Source: Linanthus parryae
Taxonomy: Eukaryota; Streptophyta; Magnoliopsida; Ericales; Polemoniaceae
DNA length: 64,000 nt
Direction: 5' to 3'
Assembly: GCA_023055425.1 (NCBI GenBank)
Contig: JALGPY010000015.1
Location: 2,602,001 to 2,666,000, forward strand
This document shows positions 55,701 to 64,000 of this stretch, piece by piece (position 1 is the stretch's first letter; each line of letters starts with the position of its first letter). The notes under the pieces were generated by a model. It saw only the letters and a program-made list of their open reading frames with translations, had not been told where the DNA came from and made no database searches. Made by a program: the position numbers and the translations under genes.

Positions 55701-56553
55701 GTACTCGTGGTTTCTCAATGTTATTAAATTGAGAGGTTTTTGTTACTCAGTTACTTCCAGTTGTTCCAAATTCTCCACATGATAGTTTTACTGTTTAAAT
55801 CTTCTGATTTGTTTCAACTCATGCTTTCGTTCCACTCGTTGCTTTACATGTCGTAGTATGTATTTACTCAGTTTTTACTGATCAATTTCTTCAAAATTGC
55901 GTCGGCTTTTGCCATTTTAAAACGCAGGTCATCAACCAAGGTGGAAGATGGGAACGCGAATCGAGACGAAGACGTTTAGCTTAAATTAGATCACTTAGTA
56001 GATCACATAGAATATTTTAAATCACATTAAATCTGTAAACTTATCTTCCCAAATTGTTTTATTTATTAGCTAAACTGTAATATTCGTGAACTTATTTCTA
56101 CTTTTGGTTATCGATTGTCTCTTTAATCCTGAACCGAGATCCCATGTCGTTTCAGTGGTGGTTGTATGGTGGAGAAAAAGAAGATGATGAAGATGATGTC
56201 TCTCTCTCTCTCTCTCCTTCTCTCTCTCTCCCTCTATAATCTGATGGTGGGCGATGTGAAGAAGAAGTTACCACCTCACCTAGAGAAGTGTCAAAATGAG
56301 ATTGCCAAGTGGCTTTCATGCAAGGGGGGTGAAAGTGTATTTTTCCAAACTCTAGGGTATATATTCTACTTAATTTCAGAGAATTACACAAACACCTCAA
56401 ATATTTCTAGCGCCTCTAATTCATTCTAACAACTTCCTAATATTGATAACACTCCAAAATTCCAACTTTAAACCCGTGACAAACTATTTACAAATTCACC
56501 CCCAAAGTCTTGATATTGCACTAAGAACTCTCCCAGGAATTAGGGGTGTTACA
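49737..56553 (-). repeat. 3' LTR of the Tekay-like element, interrupted
   Basis: Two parts, 56553-56155 and 53050-49737, together about 3.7 kb. A block at about 52595-53010 is absent from the 5' LTR. The insertion between the parts is an opposite-strand solo LTR. A (CT)n run lies near 56200-56240. Confidence 0.85.
53051..56154 (+). repeat. Solo Tekay-like LTR in the 3' LTR, opposite orientation
   Basis: Runs from TGTAACACCCCTAATTCCC to CATGTCGTTTCA on the plus strand, 3104 bp. Flanked by ATGGT (53046-53050) and GTGGT (56155-56159), a 5-bp duplication with one change. The sequence aligns along its whole length with the complement of 57819-61119. The short ORFs in it are not genes. Confidence 0.9.
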
Positions 56554-56575
56554 GTCTATCCACCTTAAAAGAATC
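56554..56575 (-). promoter_or_regulatory. Polypurine tract of the Tekay-like element
   Basis: The minus strand reads GATTCTTTTAAGGTGGATAG and AC, then TGTAACACC. The pattern CTTTTAAGGxGGxTAGA before TGTAAC is usual for chromoviruses. It overlaps the last pol codons. Confidence 0.75.
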
Positions 56576-56790
56576 TTCGTCCCCGAAGATCTCGTACTAT
56601 AATTACCCTCATACATGAAATGCACATGAAATGTAGCACAGTGACTCAGTCTATTTGACTTGGCCAGACAAGTACCTAAACCGCTCTGGTCGAATGTTCT
56701 GCTCCCAAAAGATGGCTTCCTTAGACGGTCAGCTAGAAACACCTTAATTGGAAGAAATTCCTCATTCTCACTCCACACGGCGAGGTCTAT
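56560..56790 (-). pseudogene. Chromodomain-end remnant of pol (Tekay-like)
   Basis: Read through frameshifts, KEAIFWEQNIRPERFRYLSG matches the EEATWExEDxMRxxYPxLF end of the chromovirus chromodomain. GDEDSFKVDRL and a stop at the LTR follow. The rest of gag-pol is gone. Confidence 0.5.
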
Positions 56791-57804
56791 ACTACATAAC
56801 AGCCTAAACTCGCTTCACATTAGGGTTTCATATAATATTAGCTCAAGTAAAAAGGGTCGCACTGAATTTTGAAAAGCTAGACCAAAATGCAATTTCTCAC
56901 GTTTACAAAGCAATTTGAAAATATTCTAGAATTTAAACAAATATCAAAACGTTTAGAAAAACACTTTGATCGAAACTAACACGTAATTTTTCTTGGCTCA
57001 TACGCATTAAAAATGTGGTCTTACCTGTATAGGATTAGATACACCAATGATATCAAGTGTTCCACGCATACGAGGGGGAAAAGAATACTATGTGTCGTCA
57101 CACACGTGTCTCTCCATCACAACTCGCATGTGTTTCTAATGTTCCAACTTAGCCTACACAGCGGGTACAACTTATAGTACCGTCGTACTAACAGTCGCGC
57201 CAGCGGACTGGTAAACAAAGCGATCCATATCACTTGGCATTTGGTAGCTCGAAACGCCAACATTTTTTTTTAGGAAACCATTTTATTTATTTATTTTATT
57301 ATTATTTTTTAAGAATACTTTAATGTGAAAGCTTTCATTTTTTTTAAAGAACCATGTCAAATTAAGTCGAAATGAAACAAGACAAAGCACAGTCTTAAAC
57401 GTCGCCGTTCGTAGGTAAGAAAAGAATAGGTTAGGGTCTTCTAAGTCAAACGTTGATACTCTCATGCCGATAAAGTAATATGAAAACATACATAGTCATA
57501 GATACGCATTACACAACAAAAGCAAGCATTTCTATATAAATAAGTGTGTCACAAAAGAACAACACTTGTAAATAGCAAGTAATTTTTAACAAATCACGTC
57601 TCTATGAGACGCTAACATTTAATCAACGAATACGGTACAAATCGAGTTGCACAAAACTTAAGTACCCAGACTCCCTGACGGCTTGTTTACTTCATTTATT
57701 CCCAAATTAAGTTATCCTATTCAATTTTAAAATTTTGAAAACATTTTATATTTCTTATTCTCTACTAATGGAAATCGAAAAGTCACTTTAACCGGAGAAC
57801 CGAT
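56791..57804. other. Deleted interior of the Tekay-like element
   Basis: AT-rich, no readable domain in any frame. It probably holds the leader and sequences fused by the deletion that removed gag and most of pol. Confidence 0.4.
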
Positions 57805-57816
57805 GCTCTGATACCA
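57805..57816 (-). promoter_or_regulatory. Initiator-Met primer-binding site of the Tekay-like element
   Basis: The minus strand reads TGGTATCAGAGC, then ATCGG, two bases inside the LTR end at 57819. Exact match. Confidence 0.9.
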
Positions 57817-57818
57817 GC

Positions 57819-60800
57819 TGAAACAACCCGGGATCTCGTTTCAGGGTTAAAGAGACAATCGATAACCAAAAATAGAAATATAGTTACAAATATTACATTT
57901 TATTTAATAAATACAAAACTTAAGAAGATAAGTTTACAAATGTAATGCGATTGAAATAAGCTATGTGAACTACTAAGTAATATAACTTAAGCTAAACTTC
58001 TTCGTCTCGATTCACGTTCCCATCCCCCACCGTGATTGATGACATGCGGTTTTAAAATGGCAACAGCCGAAGCAGTTTTGAAGAAAATGATCAGACAAAA
58101 CTGAGTAAATACATACAACGACATGTAAAGCAACGAGTGGCACGAAAGCATGAGTTGAAACAAAACATAAGATTTAAAACAATAATAGTAACATGTTGGG
58201 GATTTCGGAACAACTGAAAGTAACCGAATAACAAAACCTCTCAGTTTAAGAACTTTAAGAAACCATAAGTATGCAGTGAGATCTCTAGAGTAAACAAGTC
58301 CATTTGAGTTGATATCGAAATTAATTCACGAGTAGCATATACTTTTCAATTCATTTCATTAGATTAGGCAATCAAGAGCCACAAACAACATCAACAGAGT
58401 AATCAAACTTTCTTTCAATTCCAATTTAACCATTAAGTTTAGCTGAGGCATGTACAGGGCCACCAGCAGGATCGATGTAGATAGAGGGATCATGAAGTAA
58501 TCACAAAGGGTTCCTTCTAGGGTCTATCAAACCATATTTCACCTGAGCGTGAATGGAGTCCATTCGTCAACCCCGCTCACAACATTAGCTAAAAGGCCTT
58601 AAGTGTTGACACCCCTATACCCTAGTGACTCTTACAAGTATAAGTAGAACTCTATAGCTCTATAAACCCCTTGGCCTCAATATCTTGATACATTTTGGCT
58701 CATCGGGGGCGGATTTGTGAGCATTAACGTTCTATCCAATAATTAGAAGCATTGCTTCAATGGTCTTAGCCATAAGAAAATGGAGGATCGCTTGACGCCT
58801 CCCATTGATAACAGTACTCTGTACATCATCCTAAGTCTATTATAGGTATTTTATTTCTTCTCTTTCACATAACCAGAATCTGAATATCAACATTTCACAG
58901 GTAATTTCCGAAAGTTCTCAAAGGAGATGAATAAAATAGTTTAACAACATTCGAGTGGAAAACATGCATTCTCATACAATTTCATATAACAAGCATTCAT
59001 TTGAAACATCACACACATGCGCACATTTGATATGAAATTGTCGTACATATTTACTTACCTCTGGGCCATGAAAGGCGCAAAGCAAAGCTAGCACTCCTAC
59101 AACGCTCGTCTCATATGAGTCCGGGTCTCACAGTCAATGCAGCGGTACGAACACGTACGTCTATTTGGTACGAGCACAATGGCTGGATATAAAGAAGTCA
59201 AGAATACAGTCTGTTAGCATTTACCCTCTAAGGTTGTATGCAAGAATGCAATGGAATGCGGGTCGTGCAAGATAAATTACCAAAACGCCCCTAATACTCC
59301 AAAAAGGTCCATTACCGACTCTAACTCTGCCTGGACCCCAAGTTATAGTCATACTGGCCCAATAACATACAAGATTGACTCATAAATCTCCCATATGAAC
59401 TTAGCAAACGAAATCTACATTTTTCAGTAAATTACACTTAGGCCCCTAAAGTTTGCTAAAATTACAGAAAGACCCCCACCATTGATCTGATAACTCCCGA
59501 GTCAAATAATTCCTTCTTAAGACTTCAAATATCCTTCTAAGTTAGGTTGTTTGTCTCAAAACATTAACCTAGTCTCAAGTAGTTCAAGTGTGAAGTTTTA
59601 ATTAGATTCACATAGGCCCCCGAAGTTTAGTAAAACTGCAAAAAGACCCCCCACATTTGACTTGGTCAACCATTGCCCATAATTACATACAAGTACTCCA
59701 AATACGCATACAATACATGCTGACGAACTCCAAGTAACTAAACGAATCTCAATTCAAAGCTAAGTGAAATAACTAATTTGCCCCTCCTGTACAGTTCAGT
59801 CAAACTAGGGTTTTCGAAAAGCCAAAATTGGCAAACTTGATATTAAGACTCTGAATATGAATACGAACAAGTTTCGTGAAGAATGTTAAGGCCAGAAATG
59901 TCATTCAAATGTTCAAAACCGAATATCAAAGATAGAGCAAAGTCGTTTCAAATAGTCAACTTTGCGACTGATTTCTGATCAAATGAGAAGGATTTTTGAG
60001 AGACTGGAAATAGGGTTTTGAAGATGACAGTTCAAGGATTCCAGAACATATTTTTACTCCTATAAAGTCTAAGTATTCAAAGAGATATCGCTACTCAAAG
60101 TTGGATAAAAATTCTTATTCAATACTTAGAAAAATTCACTAGTGCTTCAAGAGTTCAAACTAGAAACTTTAGGCTCGTTTTGTGAGAAATCCGTTATAAA
60201 AGATGACCCTGATACGATGAAATGAATTATTATGTATCAACTTTACATAGGAGAAAACAGATATAAATTTCATTAAGTTTCGAAGAAGATACAATGGTTA
60301 GAAAATGGGTGTTTCACCATAGGATTCTATACTTGGAAAATTTTGACCACTTGACAGCCTAGAACACAGAACGAAATCAGCAACTTCAACATGATTTTTA
60401 AGTAGTTTAGAGACCGAATTAGACAAAATTTAAAACACGAAAGTTGTGAAAAATCATCAGAGGATTCCAGAAAGCTAAAGATCACTCAAACCAGTTTAAA
60501 ACGAAGGAGATACAGGCATTTGAACAGGGTAGGTTTATGAATCCAAAAACCATGAACTACAAGAATCAAACTATGACGATTTGTTATTACAGTCACGATT
60601 GGATGATCTAAGCATGTTCTAGACATGATAAGGAGCATGATCAAGCTTTCAATCGATCAAAACAAGAAAGAAAATGGTCTATGTTGGTGGTGGTGGTGAA
60701 GGTGGTGGCTGTGTTGGTAGTGGTGGTTGTATGGTGGAGAAGAAGAAGAAGATGATGTCTCTCTCTCTCTCTCTCTTTCTCTCCCTCTCCCTCTACAATC

Positions 60801-61119
60801 TGATGGTGGGTGATGTGAAGAAGAATTTGCCATCTCACCTAGAGTGTTTTCAAAATGAGATTTTCAAGTGGCTCTCATGCAAAGGGGGTGAAAGTGTATT
60901 TTTCCAAACTCTAGGGTATAGACTAGAATTAGAGACTCTACTTAATTTCTGAGAATTACCCAAACACCCCCAAATATTTCTAGCGCCTCAAATTCATTCT
61001 AACAACTTCCAAATAACACTCCAAAATTCCAACTTTAAAGCCGTGACAAACTATCTAGAAATTCGCCCCCAAAGTCTTGATATTGCACTAGAACTTTCCG
61101 AGGAATTAGGGGTGTTACA
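57819..61119 (-). repeat. 5' LTR of the Tekay-like element (3301 bp)
   Basis: Minus strand from TGTAACACCCCTAATTCC (61119) to CGGGTTGTTTCA (57819). It aligns with 49737-53050 plus 56155-56553, lacking one 0.4-kb block. A (CT)n run is at 60757-60795. ORFs within it are low-complexity and not supported. Confidence 0.9.
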
Positions 61120-61650
61120 TCCACGTTTCCCATGTAGGGAAGTTCTAATAGAATTTCCACATCCTCGAGAGTAGGACCAGCTTCGAAGGTCGAGAATTGA
61201 AATGTGTGGGTTTTCTTTGAATACCTCGAACACAAGTTCATCGGCAGGTCGTTATCGAGCCTGACGCTCGACCTCTTAGTCGCGCGCACAGCATGATATA
61301 TTCTGGCACGGGTGAGTTCGGACCCGTAATGTTCGAGGATGTACTATGTCCACCCTTCCATCCATTTCAGCTTCTCTGTCAAAGTTTGGTGGAGAATATC
61401 AGTGAAGGGATACAACCCAGCTTCGAGACCGAACCGGTTTACATCGTTGATGTTAACAAGATCCCAATCATCTCTCTCCGGTTTCAGTCGTCAAATGCAG
61501 AGCATCTTCTGCCAGGGAGCTTTTAAGCTTCTTTTCACTGATAGTTGCCAAGTATAAATCTTCCCCTCCCAAAAACAGGGCCTTGCACCACAAATCCTTG
61601 GGGATTTCTGGTAAGTCGGTTGCCTCTTTTGAAATTTTGGTGCGCGCCAT
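61120..61650 (-). pseudogene. 5' coding part of the antisense PMD gene of Tat copy 2
   Basis: From the ATG at 61650-61648 (MARTKISKEATDL) it reads through one frameshift near 61470 and one stop near 61355: GLYPFTDILHQTLTEKLKW, RATKRSSVRLDND, then TFQFSTFEAGPTLEDVEILL and ELPYMGN. The GPTLEDVxILLxLPxxG stretch is the N-terminal hallmark of the PMD (usually GExTxTLEDVxxLLGLPxxG). The Tekay element cuts it after MGNVD. It continues at 49731. Confidence 0.75.
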
Positions 61651-62193
61651 CTCTATTGCATACATAACACAAGAAAAACGAGCATCAAAGATAAACCCAG
61701 ATCTGCATGCCTGCTTGATTTGAATTTTAAAAATATGAGGATTGCGTTATTAAAAGAGGAGATCTGCTAACCTTGTCGTTGTCTAAACGTTTGAAGCGTT
61801 AGATTAGCGGTGTCTAACAGTTGATTGAAGGTTGCAATCTGAGTTTGAAGACTCTCTCTCTCATGCTCATAAACCTTGATGGCAACAGTGGCGTGAAAAG
61901 TTCTAACTGTTGGAGTGGAATGGTTTATATAGAGTCTTTTGAAGACCCTGACCATTCAAATCTTTTCGAATCAATCACTACCTCGGTAATCGGCATAAAT
62001 ATGTGAATTTCGTTCTCAATCCTCGTCATGCCATGCCCTAATAAAGGCAATACGATGTTACAGAGACCTAGGCAATGATGATTGCTTGTGGAGATATGGC
62101 TTTCGATTTTAATTTGAACTGATTCGAGAATCTGCATGGAGTCACGCACGACTGGGTTTGCGCGTTTACACAACGACGCGCGCGATACACGCG
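61651..62193 (-). promoter_or_regulatory. Promoter and leader of the antisense PMD gene
   Basis: On the minus strand a TATA box CTATATAAACC (TATATAAA at 61931-61924) lies about 275 bases before the ATG. A possible leader intron runs from GTTAGC at 61771 to a TGCAATAG/AG just before the ATG at 61650. The same CTATATAAACC is in the antisense promoter of copy 1 (about 944). The stretch 61932-62193 has no other gene that I can support. The start of transcription is inferred. Confidence 0.45.
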
Positions 62194-62207
62194 CAAAAGG
62201 GGGCTAA
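62194..62207 (+). promoter_or_regulatory. Polypurine tract of Tat copy 2
   Basis: CAAAAGGGGGCTAA directly before the 3' LTR start TGTAGATAG. Confidence 0.75.
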
Positions 62208-62823
62208 TGTAGATAGTGCATTCCAGACAGATCAATCACCATCCACGTGGAAGCCATACAGGAGGTTCGATGATACTACAGTATCACTCTACACTCTTTA
62301 TATTCACCCTTATCCACATGTGGGCTGTGACACAGGGTCGCCCTCGTATAATAACCGTGCGGGATTTGTAGGGTTCAAATGGCTTAGAGGCTAGAGTAAG
62401 GCACGTCGCACGCGAGTACGAGCTATTCTCGCGCGCGACCCTTGTCAATTGTCTGAGAGATTTGATGACCACGTAACCTATATACGCGGTCGACCATTAG
62501 AATGCTCCCTATATATACGGACGATCGTGTAATGTGTTGAGTATATAAGGGCAAATGTGCCGTTACGAGGAAGATATCTAGCCGCCATTTGCAGACGCAT
62601 TAACTCCTCGTAACGTTCACTCCTATGCCCTATATATAGGAACATTGGCCTTCTGTGGCAGCTCTCGGATCTTTTGCTAATCATCATACCGTCTCTCTCT
62701 CAGACAATTAGCAAGAGCTTACTCTTCCCCCACACTTACTCTCAGTCTCTCCGTGCTTTGTTCTTTCTCTTGTCTGTTACAGGTGTACACTGAGATCTTC
62801 CCTACAGGATCCCCTTGTACACA
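62208..62823 (+). repeat. 3' LTR of Tat copy 2 (616 bp)
   Basis: From TGTAGATAGTGC to TTGTACACA. Closely similar to 26643-27263. Followed by CCAAT, the target duplication. Confidence 0.9.
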
Positions 62824-63426
62824 CCAATCTTTTACTTCTTTTTAGATCCTGCACATTTCGACAAATGTGAGATCCACATCCGGTATCCAATACCCAAGAT
62901 GAAGAGCAAGTTATGTTGACATCTATAAAAAAATACCTGGTGGTGGTGGAATCACTATTCCAAGCCTTTTATCCTCCAGATACTTTGGGCAGTTCTTCTT
63001 CCAGTGTCTAGGCTGACTAGAGTAGTGACAAACACCCTTAGTCATGCCCTTGGCCAATGCCACCAATAGGCTTAAGAGAAACTTCTTTTTATTTGGCAAC
63101 TGCCTTGCCTTTTCCTTTGGAAGTAGAAGCAAACATTTTGCCTTTCCCTTTGTGCACCATCATTATGGCCTTTCCATTTCCCTTGTCGATGCTTTGTTCA
63201 GCTGTCCTCAACATATTGAGTAGATCAAGCAGAGGCTTTACAATCTCGTTCATGTTATAGTTCATAATGAACTGTCCATAACTCTCAGGCAACGATTGCA
63301 AAACGATATATGTGGCAGACTCTTGACCCACCGGAAACTCCCGTCTTTCAAAATTCTCCAAGTACCCGATCATTCGGAGTACATGAGGTCCCACTAGGTT
63401 TTGATATGGTAAATAAGGCTCTAAAT
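62824..63426 (-). pseudogene. Gag and protease start of the outer copia element
   Basis: Open from 63394 to 63089: FERREFPVGQESATYIVLQS, LPESYGQFIMNYNMNE and LLDLLNMLRTAEQSI, the C-terminal half of copia Gag. A zinc knuckle CHYSSQPRHWKKNCPKY near 63030-62980 has the second Cys replaced. The protease site VLDTGCGSHIC lies near 62900-62870. Tat copy 2 cuts it at 62824. The N-terminal half of Gag is missing because another LTR begins near 63427. Confidence 0.8.
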
Positions 63427-64000
63427 CAGTGGTTCAATTCTGTCTAGAATTGTAGTTCCATATTTTTAAGAAAACTTGAGTTTTTGAACTTTTAAGTGTT
63501 ATGTTGGATTTATTTTGATAAATGAACATCATTATATGTGTATTAGTGACATAAGGTCTATGTGGCATGTAGAATTGCATTGGATTTTGAATGTGTAAAT
63601 TGGTTGTAATGAGTATGTTATTCGTGTGATTGTAGATATCAGCCTCGTAGGAGAGAGTGGTTATCGTTGGAGTGCTAGGCTTACATTCTGGCTTTTGGTC
63701 GTAATCAATCCCAGTGATAAGTACATATGTGCGACTCTTACTCATCAAAATGTGAGTATTTGTTTGATTTCCTAAATGAATTTTTTTTATTGAAAAGTAT
63801 GAAAAGCATGACTTATACTCGAAAATTGTTTGGATATTCATGAATCCTTTGTGAGAACTCTTGAAAATTACTTGTGAAATCTGATTTGGTTATGGTAAAG
63901 AGAAGAATTGAAACTCTTCTAATAGATTTTTGATGATGTACAGAGTTGTATTAATTATTTCTCCGGCCGAAGGCGCAAAGCGATCCTCCAATTACTTATG
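63427..64000 (+). repeat. Tekay-like LTR fragment at the right edge
   Basis: From about 63715 it aligns in the same orientation with the solo LTR at about 54915-55205 (shared 'gagaactct(t/c)g', 'aaattacttgtgaaat', 'gatgtacagag'). The earlier part, 63427-63714, is not clearly alignable. It runs off the window. More diverged from the other three LTR copies than they are from each other. Confidence 0.6.

Larger units (their letters stand above)
49737..61119 (-). mobile_element. Tekay/Del-like chromovirus, internally deleted, in the PMD gene
   Basis: Minus-strand order is 5' LTR (61119-57819), initiator-Met primer-binding site, 1.27-kb interior with only the 3' end of pol, polypurine tract, 3' LTR (56553-49737, interrupted). 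Target duplications are TTCAC (49732-49736) and TCCAC (61120-61124). Removing one restores the PMD reading at NVDLFGPFG. Del-type LTR length (over 3 kb) and the TGTAACACCCC start support the Tekay lineage. Confidence 0.9.
26643..62823 (+). mobile_element. Tat-lineage Ty3/gypsy LTR retrotransposon, copy 2 (complete, nested)
   Basis: Both LTRs (26643-27263 and 62208-62823), a primer-binding site and a polypurine tract are present. Removing the Sirevirus (8.4 kb), the Tekay element with its solo LTR (11.4 kb) and the Helitron (3.1 kb) leaves about 13.3 kb. The order is gag, protease, RT, RNase H, archaeal RNase H and integrase on the plus strand, then palindromes, a hairpin array and an antisense PMD gene. 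The target duplication is CCAAT on the right. On the left it is damaged by two lost bases, and the first LTR dinucleotide reads TT instead of TG. Confidence 0.9.
22261..63426 (-). mobile_element. Outer Ty1/copia element, split by Tat copy 2
   Basis: The 3' LTR (22261-23655), RNase H, RT, integrase and part of protease lie at 22261-26642. Gag and the protease start lie at 62824-63426. Between them Tat copy 2 is inserted. The reading frame shows the join: minus-strand codons encoding ...SKRL before the insertion continue with AKGE... after it. The right flank begins CCAAT; the left flank has the same site with a 2-base loss. The gag 5' part and the 5' LTR are lost to, or lie beyond, a Tekay-like LTR that starts near 63427. 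Confidence 0.85.

Noticed and set aside
36684..57816. tRNA-Met gene fragments at TGGTATCAGAGC sites
   Set aside because: They are 12-base primer-binding sites next to LTR ends, not tRNA genes.
60674..60952. Gly/Ser/Leu-rich ORF with a signal-peptide look
   Set aside because: It comes from a (CT)n run in the Tekay LTR; the copy at 56166-56429 has a different reading and length.

Overview
The window is plant nuclear DNA made almost entirely of nested transposable elements, probably from an angiosperm. I found no intact host gene and no rRNA, tRNA or CRISPR array. The organism call rests on the element families: Tat-lineage Ty3/gypsy elements with a second, archaeal-type RNase H; a Sirevirus-like Ty1/copia element with multiple polypurine tracts; Tekay/Del-like chromovirus LTRs of about 3 kb; a Helitron; and a plant mobile domain (PMD) gene. 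Nearly every coding region carries stops or frameshifts, so these are old copies, as expected in pericentromeric or other heterochromatin.

Layout. 1-9184 is a minus-strand Tat element (copy 1) whose 3' end lies off the left edge. 9185-15540 holds degenerate remains: unassigned non-coding sequence, a minus-strand gypsy gag/protease with its 5' LTR, and a plus-strand copia LTR stub. 15565-18953 is a gag-only minus-strand copia element whose 5' LTR contains a solo Sirevirus-type LTR. 20251-21761 is another solo LTR, with a perfect ATACA target duplication. From 22261 to about 63426 lies one minus-strand copia element, split by a 36-kb plus-strand Tat element (copy 2, 26643-62823). Copy 2 is itself split by a Sirevirus-like element (29613-38027), a Helitron (44777-47848) and a Tekay-like element (49737-61119). 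The 3' LTR of the Tekay-like element is in turn split by an opposite-strand solo LTR (53051-56154). The right edge is one more Tekay-like LTR fragment.

The nesting is supported by LTR pairs, primer-binding sites, polypurine tracts and 5-bp target duplications. In two cases the interrupted reading frame resumes once one duplication copy is removed.

The most interesting system is the cargo of the Tat family. Behind integrase, and pointing against the polyprotein, copy 2 carries an intron-containing PMD gene with its own TATA box near the 3' LTR. Copy 1 carries the matching 3' exons. Where polyprotein and antisense gene converge, both copies have CATATG-centred palindromes followed by a tandem array of short hairpins (GCCTATCT / AGATAGC). 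The array differs in unit length but keeps the same core. This looks like a conserved boundary or bidirectional 3'-end module, which is an inference from position and conservation.
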